From positions 99,315,187 to 99,379,186 of the forward strand of contig CM066732.1 of NCBI GenBank assembly GCA_033961575.1: 64,000 bases of DNA, in the 5' to 3' direction. Positions 22,201-32,764 of the stretch are shown here, one piece after another (the stretch's first letter is position 1; every line of letters starts with the position of its first letter). Origin of the DNA: Aselliscus stoliczkanus. Its lineage: Eukaryota; Chordata; Mammalia; Chiroptera; Hipposideridae. The notes beneath the pieces are model-generated. The model was not told where the DNA came from. It did not search any database and saw only the letters and a list, made by a program, of their open reading frames with translations. The translations under genes and the position numbers were made by a program.

Positions 22201-22597
22201 CCTCAGGCTATGGTACCCACCACTGTTGTAATGGCACCCCTTCCCAGTTCATATCCCACCTCTAACCTCACCATTAACCTCTAGTACAGATGGCATAACC
22301 TTGCTCCAGTATCCTAGGGATCTGCATTGTGATCTTATCAATGCAGCTTGCCACAAATGCCAATAAGAATCTCTGCCCGTTGTTGATACTCCTGGTGTTA
22401 CTTGGTCTTCTGGATTGTATGTCCTAAGTGGCAAGGCTGTTTTCACTGCAGTGTGGACCTGCTACAGAGCTCTTTCCTGCTCTGGGCTTCATCCAAAGCT
22501 GGCTGCTCTTTGTCAGGTTTAGGGATAAGAACATTTCTTATTTCTAAGGGTACAGTGCTTTCCAATAGCACCTTCCGCCCTGGTGGAAATATTCTAT

Positions 22598-22745
22598 ACC
22601 TGTGTTATCAATATGGTAGCCACTATCTACACATGCCTATTGAGCACTTGAAATATAGCTAATGCAATGGAAGAACTGAAATTTTAATTTAAGTTGAAGT
22701 AGCCTTGTGTGGCTAATGGCTACCATACCGGATATTGCAGGTGTA
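22598..22745. mobile_element. Short palindromic non-autonomous hAT-like element in ERV-L pol
   Basis: The left part CTGTGTTATCAATATGGTAG and the reverse complement of the right part (CTGCAATATCCGGTATGGTA) are diverged inverted repeats. The internal words 'cctattgagcacttgaaatatagctaatgcaatggaagaactgaaattttaattt' belong to a familiar mammalian short DNA transposon. A clean target duplication was not found. Confidence 0.55.
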
Positions 22746-22799
22746 GAATATACTGTCTCCAGAATCTAAAAAGGGGCAACATGTGCCATCCTTCCTTTT

Positions 22800-23690
22800 T
22801 TTGTGATAGGAGGTACAACAGGCAATACTTTATTTTAAAATAAATTGGAGGGGATATCCAGCACTCTCCTCGCCACTAGACCATATAACTTTTACTAAAG
22901 TGATGGCCCCACTTTATGAATCTTCATAGGGTTTATCTCCACATTCTGTAATGTGTGTGTCTTATAAAGTCCGAGTGATGGCTACCTCCCGTGTGTTTAG
23001 TACAATCAGCATGATATTATCAATGTAATGAATGGATCAGTATGATATGGGGTATCCAGATGACTCAGATCTTTTTGGATTATAGCATGACAAAGTACAG
23101 AGAGTTAACAGTCCTGGGGGAAAACTGTAAATAAATAATGTATACCTCATACAAATGCAAATTGTTTCTGGTTCTCTTTTCTGATTCATTTACCAAATCA
23201 ATAGCCACATACCATGTACCTGATGCTGTTAATTTGCTCTAGCAGATACCACATCTGACATAGTGGCTCCAGTTTGGCTACTGTTTGAGTAGGTTGTGGT
23301 AGCCTACATCGGGGGGTCAGCAAATGATAGCCTGTGGGCCATATCCCGGCTGCCTGTTTTTTTGTGAATAAATTTGTTGGAATACATAGCCATGCCCACT
23401 CACATTTTGTCTGTGGCTGTGTTCACATCACAATGGGAGAGTTGAATTGTCATGATAGAGACTACATGGCCCTCAAAGCCCAAAATATTTACTATTTGGC
23501 CCTTTATAGAAATAGTTTGCTGAGCCCTGGATTATAATAATCCTCCAGGATCCATCTAGTTTCTGTAGGGGCCAGAGTGGGAATATTACAGAGGCAATTA
23601 CCCCTTGATCCTTTAGGTCTTTAAGAGTAGCATTAATCTCCACTTTCCCTGCCCAACCGCCTCTTCGACATTGGGGTTTGCCCATTGCCA
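22800..23690 (-). pseudogene. ERV-L reverse transcriptase remnant, split by a hAT element
   Basis: The N-terminal part (23690-23540) reads EINATLKDLKDQGVI and then LWPLQKLDGSWR, the start of the RT palm. It is interrupted by the hAT element at 23310-23530. Beyond it the palm resumes with SGTWYVAIDLVN (23194-23214 encodes WYVAIDL, block A with its catalytic aspartate) and YIDNIMLI (23004-23027), where the second aspartate of the YxDD catalytic motif is replaced by Asn. A thumb-like AITLVKVIWSS follows. Multiple stops confirm that it is inactive. Confidence 0.82.
23310..23530 (+). mobile_element. hAT-Charlie-type non-autonomous element inserted in ERV-L RT
   Basis: The ends GGGGGGTCAGCAAATG and TTTGCTGAGCCCTGG are inverted repeats. 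The interior carries 'agcctgtgggccatatcccggctgcctgttttttt', 'gttggaatacatagccatgcccactcacattttgtctgtggctg' and 'gcccaaaatatttactatttggcccttta', the signature of a common mammalian hAT element. It has no transposase. It divides the reverse-transcriptase reading exactly between palm blocks. Confidence 0.75.
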
Positions 23691-23699
23691 ACTATAAAT

Positions 23700-25250
23700 T
23701 TGGCACCAGGGAAATGACTACCAGGTTAACCTATGGGCCCAATGGACCCATTGTAAGCCAGTCCTTGGCTATGTCCCCATTTATCACTTGTCCCCCGTAT
23801 ACTGCTACTGTAACAAAGGTCTATGATCATACTTCAGGTCTCCAGGTATCTGCTTAGGTCTTGAATCCCTATGTCCCATAGTTTTGACTATTCCCCTTTC
23901 CCCAGAGTATATTTACCAACAAATAAATGGTCATAGGTCCATTTGGGGGAAGAGTCAGAATAATCATTACAGTGTATACTTGCTGTGGTATCACAGAGGT
24001 ATCCTTCCTCCTGGGGGCCAGCCAACTTCTTCAGACAATGGGTTCTGGGTCTGAAAACTGATTCAGATCTGGAAACTCCACAAGGGAGTCTGGCTTTGGT
24101 TGAAGTGACTGTACTCATTCTCTCACTCATGCATCCTTGATTTCTTCTGCTGGTATAAACTGAGTAGTACTCATCTATTTTGCCCTTAGGTATTTGATGT
24201 TCTATTAACCATCTTCATTACTTTCTCTAGTTCAGGTTCCTTGACTGCCATGCCAACCCTGCCATTTATTACCATTACTGCAATTTAATCTACCATTTGT
24301 CCTCTATTGTTTTGGGGCTCCCCCATTGCTATTAGGGAGCCAAGTCTCGTTAGAGGTTCTCTTATCATCATGTCTGGCCTGCAGAGGAGCAACACAATTG
24401 AATATTATAGTGCTGGTGCCCCTCTCTCTAGCACATTCTTTATAGTTTTGGTAGATGGTAGGGTCTTTCTATAGAACAATCACTGAGCAGGGCTTCTGGG
24501 CATACGTATATCTTCATTCCAGTGTGGTTACTTCGTTGAGTCTTTAAATTTCTTCCTCCATTATTTGCTGTGGCAGTCTTGGCATTGGAACCTCACTCAG
24601 AGAACACCATCATTTCCCCCCGCCCCCATGTTTCTAGTAGCCATTTTCATAGACAGCTTACACTGTCTCTTGGGGGTCCTTGCCAAGATGTTCAATTCTG
24701 TGTCTTGGAAGACCACCCCTAAATCAATGAATACTTCCCTATTTTAAGCTATGTTCCAGTCACCTTGATTAAATACCCACAGAAGACCCCTGTCCCACAT
24801 GCACATATCTGGTACACACTGTGTGGGCAGGTTTGCAGCTCTTTTGCAGGTATATAGTTCCTTCCTTTCCTTATCAGGCCCAGCACATTTCCAGCTGGGT
24901 TATGTTGTGATTTGACCCCAGTTATAGGCCTAATGGCTAGGAGGGGATGTGGGCAGATCCTATTGCCTTCTTGGTGAGAGGTCTTTGCATTGTCTTCTAG
25001 GGTGAGGAGGATGGGGGAGTGATAGCTTTTCACAGGGAAATGGGCCACTTCTGTGGGCTCAGAAAGTTCAGAAGAATCTGGGGAATCCACATCTTCAGGA
25101 GCATCCCTAGATATCTCCATTGCATGTCAGGTCCTAGGTTTTCCCAAGTAGAGAAACCTTGCTCTGACCTTGGCATAACAGACCTGCCATTGTTGGGCAT
25201 TTAACCTTTGAAGTTCAGTCACTTGGACCATTAAACCCTGGCCTTTATCC
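23700..25250 (-). pseudogene. Probable ERV-L gag/protease remnant
   Basis: This lies upstream of the RT on the minus strand. One open segment (25120-24749, 123 codons) begins MEISRDAPEDVDSPDSSELS, and another (24130-23888) contains LCDTTASIHCND and KWTYDHLFVGKYTLGKGE. The position before pol is the main reason for the call. I do not recognise catalytic protease residues with certainty. Frames are broken between segments. Confidence 0.5.
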
Positions 25251-25985
25251 TTGGTTTTCTCTTAAGGTCAGGTCTCTTAAATTTTGCGCTGCGGGAGATA
25301 AGGACTTTGTTGTGCTACCAAAGAGGACTTCTTGCTTTCACACTTGATTTCCAGTTACTTGTTAATTTTCCTTAGCATCTAGTTTGTTTCTGAGGAGCAT
25401 CATTGCACCTTGATAATAACTACCCAGTCTCATTGTCCTTGTAGTTATTCTGGTCTTCCATAAGTTTCAAATGCCTGATATAGTGCACCAATGGGTGGTG
25501 AGAGGCAATCTGTGTTATTGTCCTTTTTTTTAACAAACATATCATGTTAATATTGCAATGAGTTTTGTAGATTAATCTTCCCTGGTTCATGATTTCTTCA
25601 AGGATAAGGCCATATCATATTCAGTGTTTTTTATAAATGATTTTAAATAAATGTAGGAGATATTTTGAGGTCAGGTCTCTTAAATTTTATACTCTCTATT
25701 ACTTATGAGTAGGAGCAGCTATTCTAAAAGTTCTATAACTCATTATTATAAGAATTCTTCCTTCATTTCTCTCAAATAAAATTAGATGTGGAACCACGAT
25801 ATTATCATTTATTGGACTCTTTAAAATAATGAAAACTAATCTTACCCTGGTTGAAAATTGAGGTCTCATAAAATGTCCTAAGACATACAAAATATAATGT
25901 TTTTTAATATGAAGACTAAAATAGATTTTGAGATATTGAGGTGTTGTGGTTTCTCTGGGGTATGGACTTTTAAATAATAATAGCA
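25251..25985. other. AT-rich stretch, no gene seen
   Basis: Beyond the 5' (right) end of the ERV-L remnant. A matching 5' LTR would be expected here but I could not identify one. No gene is recognised. Confidence 0.45.
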
Positions 25986-25989
25986 ATTG

Positions 25990-26215
25990 CTAATATTAAA
26001 AAAGTGCCTACTGTGTGTATAGGAACTTAGAGTGTATTCACTCATTTAGTTCTCATAACAACCCCATGAGGAGGATGCTGTTTCTCTTCTCATTTTTCAA
26101 ATGAGGAATCTGAGGCACAGAGTGATCATAATTTCCCTAAGCTTGCACCACTACTCTTAGATGGATTTTAAACTCAGTTGGTTTGGTTCCAGTGCTGTAA
26201 CATACCTATTCCATA
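25990..26215 (-). repeat. MIR SINE, minus strand
   Basis: The reverse MIR pattern is clear: 'agtgcctactgtgtgtataggaactta', 'ctcatttagttctcataacaaccccatgaggaggatg', 'catttttcaaatgaggaatctgaggcacagag', and then the reversed head 'aaactcagttggtttggttccagtgctgtaac'. Confidence 0.8.
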
Positions 26216-27245
26216 TTTTAAGCAAAATTACTAAATATTAAAAAATATATATTTAAAAAAAGTCTAGAGCCTACTAAAAAATATCTATCAACTGACATTG
26301 CTTTCAAAATGTCTATATTGTTTGTGGAATTTTTTTGTTACCTGTGTAAAATCCAGACTGAAAACAAACCTTACATGATATAGAAAAGATAGCTGTGAAG
26401 TTTTGTGCTCAATAAGGTTATAGACCTATTTAAGCATCCTTTCAGTTGAAGGCACATCCCTTGTGTCATTGGCTTCTTGACTTAAAGTAATATGCAGCAT
26501 CCAGCGAAGGTGATGGCCACATCTTGTTCATTAAAATCCAAACCCGCCCTTGTTGTCTTAGGCCTTCTCTGTGCCAGCTCTTTAATATAATCACAGCATC
26601 ACTTGATGCCAAGCGATCCAGGTCCTGCTAACAGGCATTTGGGAATGGTAATTAGGACTTAGTGCATAGCCCTTATTCGAGGCAGACTGACCTAGCTATA
26701 ACATACCATAAATACAGTCCTGACAAAAGCTTGAAAATTGGTTCTGGTTGATTGTCTTCACTGGGGCTGTGTGACTCATTGCTTAATTTCTTTCTGATGC
26801 TTTTGCCATAAAGGCTCTATAGGCTATACTTTTTGTAAAAAATATATCTAATTCATGGTGTTAAAGAAGACTTCAAGTAACGAATCAGATTCGTAAGACA
26901 TCTCAGTCTTAGGACAGCATTTGTACTTACTATCCACTTTAAAAAAAACAAAACAATACCAAATATATTCGACACCTATTATGTGAGAGGCAAGTAGATT
27001 TAATCCAGTCTGCCTTTTTCTCCCCCAGACATCATGTGCTCATTCTGTAAGAATATTAAAAAATTAGTCTCCCTGTTAATCATACTGTGATCAGATGTAA
27101 CACTTCTGGTGTAGATCCCAGAAGAGCAATAATGCTGACAACATTTCCAATCCTTATGTATTTTGCAACATGAGGCAGAGTCTCAGCATACACTCCAGCC
27201 AGCTGCTCCCAGCCTTATCTGACTCTGTGAGGTTTATGCACACCA
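26216..27245. other. Unannotated single-copy-like stretch
   Basis: About 1 kb free of recognisable repeats. The block 26430-26830 is of mixed composition with several TAAT and CANNTG words and no open frame, so it is a reasonable place to look for a conserved non-coding element. I have no direct evidence of conservation. Confidence 0.4.
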
Positions 27246-27249
27246 TACA

Positions 27250-27465
27250 CACGGGTAACTTGTAGTGAATGCCATTGTGGACAGCTGTGCTCCAGCCACT
27301 ATTCTCCCCTCCCAATTCCATACTCCAACCCAAAGTCTCACTATCTTAGCAAAGGTGAGCTCCCTAAAGACAAATTCCTCTATCATTATGTCCCCAGGAC
27401 CCAGCCGAATAGTTTCTGGCATATGGCAGAGTCAATAACAGCTTGTTGATTCAAATATGGTGCAT
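27250..27465 (+). repeat. L2 3'-end fragment
   Basis: The text 'aaaggtgagctccctaaagacaaattcctctatcattatgtccccaggacccagccgaatagtttctggcatatggcagagtcaataacagc' follows the L2 3' terminus order (ctcc...agggacaa...ccccagcacctagaatagtgcctggcacat...tcaataaa). Confidence 0.65.
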
Positions 27466-27549
27466 CCATGAAAACATGCTGTTTCCTTTTTTTTCTCCCT
27501 TGTCGTAAGGGTGTTGGTCCTTATTGTTTATAGGTTTATTAGTTGAGAT

Positions 27550-27725
27550 ATCGTTTTAGTTATCTCATTTTTTTTTTCTGATGACAAAAATAACATGCAT
27601 TACTTACAGATATTTTGGAAAACACAGAAAAATTAAAAATAAATAAAAACAACCTCACGCATTAACATGGTCTGCTTTCCTGCTTTTTAAATTTGGCATC
27701 ATAATTTCTAGATGGTTTGGGTCCT
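27550..27725. repeat. AT-rich old repeat fragment, unclassified
   Basis: The wording 'gatgacaaaaataacatgcattacttacagatattttggaaaacacagaaaaattaaaaat' resembles eroded L1 UTR or MER-type sequence common in mammalian DNA. A family cannot be named. Confidence 0.35.
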
Positions 27726-27780
27726 GTGTTCCACTTGTCATGGTGTTGGGAACCTTCCCCCTTACCATTAAATGTTCTTT

Positions 27781-28226
27781 AGAATAATTTTTTTTTTTTA
27801 AGATTTATTGGGGAATTGGGGGAGGGGAACAGACAAGTTGCTGTCTTTTTGTTCTTCAGTCTAGTTGTGGAGGATGTTGCTTCACTGGCCCATGTTGGTA
27901 TCGTCATTGCGCTCTTCCTGGATGAGGCAGATCGGTCGCCGGCCTCTGGATGTCGCTCACCGTGGCTAATAGCAGCTCACGCTGGCTGCCTGCAGTTCAC
28001 GCTGGCTGCCGGCCACTCACTGTAGCCTATGGCAGCCCACTGCAGCAGGGGCTGCAGCCTACACCGTCACTGGGGCTCGCACAGCCCAGCTCCAGGTGGA
28101 GCTGTTGTTAGCTGTAGAGGGCAGTGTCACTGGCTCTCATATGTGGGATCTGAACCGGGGCTGCTGGCATCCCAGAACCAGCTCTTAACCAATGTGCCAC
28201 TCATCCGGCCCCACGAGAATAATTTT
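27781..28226 (-). mobile_element. Long composite bat SINE, minus strand, with target-site duplication
   Basis: The SINE body is about 27791-28215. On the minus strand it has a tRNA-derived head (GGGGCCGGATGAGTGGCACA..., B-box-like GGTTCAGATCC), a body of about 250 bases with repeated 'ggcagccagcgtgagctg'-type units, a 'ccaacatgggccagtgaagcaa' module, and a tail ending in 'ccccaattccccaataaatctt' and poly(A). The target duplication AGAATAATTTT (27781-27791 and 28216-28226) shows L1-type insertion. At about 425 bases it is long for a SINE. Confidence 0.85.
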
Positions 28227-28770
28227 TAATGAATGTCTACAGAAGATTTTATCATATGGAATGTGCCATTTTCCATTTGCCTTTCCAGATCCACCGTCTA
28301 CCTTTCTCCATCCTTCACTACCTTACTCTCTGCCTCTGAAAACTGATTTCATGGACCATATCAAGGGGTTCCTATGCCCTTTGGCTTCCTATTGGGTTTG
28401 GTCAGTGGGAAGCTCTGGCAGAAAATGGAGGGAAGGGACTGAGGGAGGCAATAAAGGGCAGGTATTTTATTCCTTTCTCTCCCTGGCAGGTCACCTTGGG
28501 TTGGCTGTGTCCTCTTACCAAAGGCCAAGTCTACAGGGTTCTTTCCTACTGAGATCCAGTAACTATTCTCTCCTCTCACCCTTCTGGGTAAAGGAGTTTC
28601 AGCCAGGGTCCCTATACTATCTGTAGTGGTTTCCCTATGTACAGTTTTGTAAATAGTCACTTGAATATCCTGTGTTGAGTTTGTCATCTTTTCCTGTTGA
28701 GAGCCTGAGTGATCTACAAAACAGTTTAATAATTTCCTGGGATTATAAATAAAATTTCAGTTGGACATTC
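28227..28770. other. Unannotated stretch, no gene seen
   Basis: Overlapping open frames at 28192-28626 (plus) and 28361-28687 (minus) occupy the same bases, contain no domain and begin partly in the SINE. I regard both as chance. Confidence 0.5.
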
Positions 28771-28774
28771 TTGT

Positions 28775-28870
28775 ACCTAGATCCTGGTACTAATTTCTGA
28801 TGTTTTACACCTGAAACTAATATAATAACATGTACTAACTATGCTTAAATAACAAAACAAATAAAAGAAT
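28775..28870 (+). repeat. LINE-1 3'-terminal fragment
   Basis: The text 'ttttacacctgaaactaatataataacatgtactaactatgcttaaataac' followed by an A-rich run is the extreme 3' end of bat-type L1. The same words ('gttgtacacctgaaac') end the L1 at 17010-17040. Confidence 0.65.
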
Positions 28871-29410
28871 AACTTCTAAAAGTAGAATTACTTGGTCAAA
28901 AATTAAAAGAAAATAATGTAGACTATTGATATATATCCAAACTACCTTCCAATGTGAAATATCTACTGTAGGTAGTCATTTTCTATTTGTCTTTGAAAGC
29001 CAACCATCTGAATCTTTTTTCCCTTGTGGGTATTCCCAAAAATATGAATCCTGGTGATAAGTAGGGCTATCTGCCTCTCACTTTAAAAATGAAGGATCCA
29101 GATATTTTCTCTTTACTCCCTGGGAACAAATGCCTGGGTATCTGTTTTGCCATTGGGTCTTCTTGCCTTGGACTTGCAGCGGAGAGGGGTATGGATCTGA
29201 AGACATGAGTGACACTTAGAGACCATACGCAGTGGGACAGGATGGCAGAATTGCTAGTGCACTGGGTACCACGGGAGCAGAAACTATGGCACTAGTGAGT
29301 GTCTACTACAGGTGGCCCCCTCTTGCCATGGTTGATAATATCATTGTTCTCTGCTACCAAGACTCTCTTAGTTCTTGTTTATGTTCTAAGTCTGATTCTT
29401 CGGCCTCCCT
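28871..29410. other. Unannotated stretch, no gene seen
   Basis: No gene or confident repeat. Short open frames only. Confidence 0.45.
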
Positions 29411-29414
29411 GGCA

Positions 29415-29516
29415 TTTCTTTATGAATTGACCCCCTTTATCATTATGAAATCTCTCTCTATTTCTTGAAATATATCTTTGTCCTGAAGTCTACTTTGTCT
29501 GATATCAATATAGTCA
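29415..29516 (-). repeat. Old LINE-1/HAL1 ORF2 antisense fragment (first half of a split copy)
   Basis: The text 'gaattgaccccctttatcattatgaaatctctctc...gtcctgaagtctactttgtctgatatcaatatag' is antisense L1 ORF2 wording. It stops at 'atatcaatatag' and its continuation is found at about 30146. Confidence 0.65.
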
Positions 29517-29539
29517 GTCTAGATATTTTGGAAGGGTGA

Positions 29540-29680
29540 AAGAAATATTTGTTATCTTTATTGTGATGATGGTTTCTTGGGTGGATTCACATGTTGAAAG
29601 CTGCCAAGTTTGACACATAAAATATGTGCAGTTTAGTTGCTTCAATAACATTACAAAAAAAATGACACAAGTTGGTCTTT
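29540..29680 (+). repeat. Old LINE-1 3' end, plus strand
   Basis: The text 'ttattgtgatgatggtttcttgggtggattcacatgttgaaagctgccaagttt...aaaatatgtgcagtttagttgcttcaataac' followed by A-rich sequence matches an L1M-type 3' UTR end. Confidence 0.65.
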
Positions 29681-29976
29681 TCAGGCATTCTTGAACACAC
29701 AAAAAGGAATACTGTCAAAAGTGCTGTAAAGTAATATAAAGTATGTTATATAAAGAATGTTATATTAATAATAACCCCCCCCTAAAAAATTATATATACA
29801 GGATTTTCCTTGTGAAGAATAGCTTTTATGATTTAGAAGTAGCTTTCATGGACACGTGCTTTCATGGGTGTGCTGGCTTTGTAGTCATGCTTTGTGGATG
29901 TGCCACCTATGTAGTCACAAAGGATTCTGTTTGGTTTAATGCTCTGCTGTCCCCATCTTAAAGTTATTCTTCCTTT

Positions 29977-30025
29977 CTTCCTCCTCCTCCTCCTTTTCCT
30001 CCTCCTCCTTCTTTTTCTTTTTTTC
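29977..30025. repeat. (TCC)n-type pyrimidine microsatellite
   Basis: Repeated CCT/TCC triplets grade into a T-rich tract. It is simple sequence. Confidence 0.8.
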
Positions 30026-30039
30026 CCTTGAACAACAAA

Positions 30040-30145
30040 AAATCATTTTCTCACAGCTCTGGAGGCTGGAAGTCCTTGATCAAGGTGTTGGCAGGTTTGG
30101 TTTGAGGCCTCTCGGTGGACAGCCCCCTACTTGCTGTGTCCTCAC
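30040..30145 (+). repeat. MLT1-type LTR fragment
   Basis: The text 'ttttctcacagctctggaggctggaagtccttgatcaaggtgttggcaggtttggtttgaggcctctc...ctgtgtcctcacatgatc' is the MLT1 LTR pattern (cagttctggaggctagaagtccaagatcaaggtgtcggcagg). It is a partial copy. Confidence 0.7.
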
Positions 30146-30335
30146 ATGATCACTGTAGCTTTTTTATGCTTAGTGTTTACATGGTATATTTTCCCGTCCT
30201 CTTATTTTAACTTATCTGTATCTTTATATTTAAAGTGGACTTCTTGTTATTCTACTGTGGCTGGAAGCAGAACTTGCCTCTCTGTTACTTTGCTGAACTA
30301 TTTTGTTTCTTTCTGTAAATTTATTTTCTGTTTAA
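30146..30335 (-). repeat. Old LINE-1 ORF2 antisense fragment (second half of a split copy)
   Basis: The text 'cttagtgtttacatggtatattttcccgtcctcttattttaacttatctgtatctttatatttaaagtggacttcttg' continues the L1 reading broken at 29516. The two halves are separated by about 630 bases holding other repeats. Confidence 0.65.
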
Positions 30336-30759
30336 TCTGCTGGAGTTCAATTATGTGGTTTGCAGTCAAGAACCTTAGTGGTTCAATATTAGTATTGGGA
30401 GTGGATTGTAAGGAACAGATCCTCAAGGAAAATGGGGGAATCCAGGCTTGCTAACTGGGTCAAAAGGTGGTAAAAATCCCGTTGTGTTAAGGGATGATTT
30501 TCTGGCTGTTCAGGGCATGCAGTGGTGAAAAAAAAATCCCTTATCATCACCTTGGAGTAAAGAGCTCATTGAATACAAATTTCGGAGAAATAAAATGACT
30601 CCCGGTATTGAAGAGTATGAAAGAGGTGAAAATTTAAAACATTGTGGGATGGTCTGCCATAGCCAGACCTCACAGGAAGGGAGATAAGAGGTAAATACTA
30701 TAGCTTCCTCTCTTGCCTCTTCCCCACACTCTGACTGTCATGTTAACGCTGGTCATTTT

Positions 30760-31110
30760 CTTCATTTTGAGTAATTTTGGATTGTGTCATACACATTATG
30801 AATGTCATGTTGTAGAGACTGAATTCTGTTCATTCCTTGATGAGTCATGTTTTTTTCATTCTAGCAAACTTGGTTGGATATGAGCTCCAGGCTCTTTTTT
30901 TCCCCCAGTTCCAAACTCAGTTCAGTTCAGATCCTAAACCTTTGGTGAGGTGTTTTGAGTCTGCTGCTCTGTGCATCCATGGTTCAGGTGTCAGCCAGAC
31001 ATGTGGAGAGGCAGAGTCTGGGTATTCGTTTTATGGCTCTTTTCCTTCCAAAATTTTCCCTTTCTTCAGTGACTCCAGTTGCCCTGGACTCAGTACTCTG
31101 ATACCCTAGG
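30760..31110 (-). repeat. Probable old LINE-1 (L1ME-type) antisense fragment
   Basis: The words 'agtaattttggattgtgtcatacacattatgaatgtcatgttgtagagactgaattctgttc' are typical of antisense old L1. The following 270 bases are likely the same element but strongly diverged. Confidence 0.45.
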
Positions 31111-32760
31111 CCAGATAAATCTTAATTTTTCTACCCACTCTTGATGCTCTGTGTATGCTAACTGAGCCTGCCCTCAGGCTGGAAGAGAAGCAGGAAATTG
31201 GAGTTCTTACTCCATGTAATACCCTCCTTCATGCAGACTCCTCACTGGAATCTACTCTCTTCTTCACTCTCTGGTGTCTCCATGTAGCCGCTTCTTGTAT
31301 ATGTCCATATTTCATATATAAACTGTGAAGAGTTTATTCTATACATTCTATGTGGACTATGTAGGGGGTTTATGCTATGTGAAGTAGGCTCTTTACTTGG
31401 CTATTACTGGAAGCATGATCCTTATTTTAAAACATTTCTTTGCTTTTTTTCTCTTCATGTTTTTAGAGTGTCCCTCTCACCACTATTATCAATGCAATGT
31501 GCCCTTCAAAATGCTTTCATGTTTGCTGTGAAATCTGGGTTTCTGAATGTCACACATTGAAGGGACATTAAAAATTATTTAGCTGAAACTGTTCATTGCA
31601 CAGATGAGAAAACTGAGGTCTTGAAGAAGCAAGTACTGTACCTACGATAAGGGGTGACGTTGCTGGGAAAGATGAGTGAGAGTGATCTGAGAGACATACC
31701 CAAGTTTGCCAAGGAGAGACGCATTTTTTGAAGAGTAAAATGTAATTTGTGAAACTTTTGGGGAAGAAACTTTTATTTTGGAGCCTCTCTGCAGCAGTGA
31801 TATGGGCATTCTAGATTTAGAGGCTTGAAATGAGTAAGAGAAAAGATTTCTTTGGAAATCCTGTCTGAAACTGTCATAAATTTTAGAAACATCCCGTTGG
31901 AAAGCACATCAAACATGTCTTTTCTCCAGCAAGTTGTCACATTTCATCACCATGGCTGCTTTTCTATTTCAGTCTCCATCTCCTAAAGCAGCTGTGCTCA
32001 TGCTGAAAAGAAGTCAGAGTTTGAGATGGAAGATGACATGTTTGCCTCAAGTGAGAAGCTTTTACCAAAAGGCTTAAAGCTCCTTTCAGACTTTGTATGC
32101 TTGTCTGTTTAAATAAGAATATACAGAATTTCCCCCAGTATCTTCAATTTTCCCCATATCTCCCTTCACTCCTATAAATCAAAACTGATGAAATTTGAAA
32201 AACTTGACCTCAATCTAGTCTCTTACCAGTGTTCACTCTTTATACCAAAGCTGAGTCTAGACACCTTACTCATCCAGTTCTCCTGGTTGATGAGATGGTT
32301 AAAACATCTTACATTTATGCTTTCTGGGTTTTTGTTGTTGCTGTTGTTTAGATTCCAGAATCATAATTGTAAGTTAAGGGAGTATGGGACAAAAAAGAGG
32401 CTAAGTCAAGCAAAAAACTTGGTGGTGGTGGAGGTGAGGATATTTGAACATAATATTAAGAACAAGTGCTTGGAAGTAGGAGAGAAGGATAGTAAGGTAT
32501 AAAATACTTAGTCCCTAAATTACAACAATTTGATGTATTTTGTGGGAGATTGTGCCTTAAAATAGAAAGAAAGCTGGATTTAAAAAAGCAAATTAATTTA
32601 ATTTTGGCAACTTCATATTTGGTGTTACTCTACCAGGGGCATGGACTAACCTGTGAGGGGTAAGGTCCTGTCCTGCTTGTATTCCTGGGACTTGAAAGCC
32701 ATTTGTTCACCCCAAGGACCATGAATTCAAACAAAACCAATCAGACCACCCAACTGGTTT
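31111..32760. other. Unannotated stretch with one faint old repeat
   Basis: About 1.65 kb with no gene. At 31560-31660, 'gggacattaaaaattatttagctgaaactgttcattgcacagatgagaaaactgaggtctt' resembles an ancient core-SINE pattern (MIR3-like). The open frame at 32188-32502 has no domain. Confidence 0.45.
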
Positions 32761-32764
32761 TTTT

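Larger units (their letters stand above)
21250..25250 (-). mobile_element. Degenerate ERV-L provirus (internal region), minus strand
   Basis: Reading right to left, a gag-like block (about 25120-24749), a gag/protease-like block (about 24130-23700), reverse transcriptase (about 23690-22800), the beginning of RNase H (about 22180-22120) and a dUTPase (about 21800-21300) appear in order. A pol-terminal dUTPase is characteristic of the ERV-L group, which lacks env. Only about 300 bases separate RNase H from dUTPase, so nearly all of integrase is missing. Frames are broken by stops and shifts throughout. Two hAT elements (22598-22745 and 23310-23530) are inserted in it. It is an old endogenous copy incapable of expression as a virus. 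Confidence 0.82.

Noticed and set aside
21250..25250. Considered as a domesticated retroviral gene
   Set aside because: Stops and frameshifts occur in every domain, the integrase is missing, the RT motif is altered, and two DNA transposons interrupt it. Nothing suggests selection for a protein.
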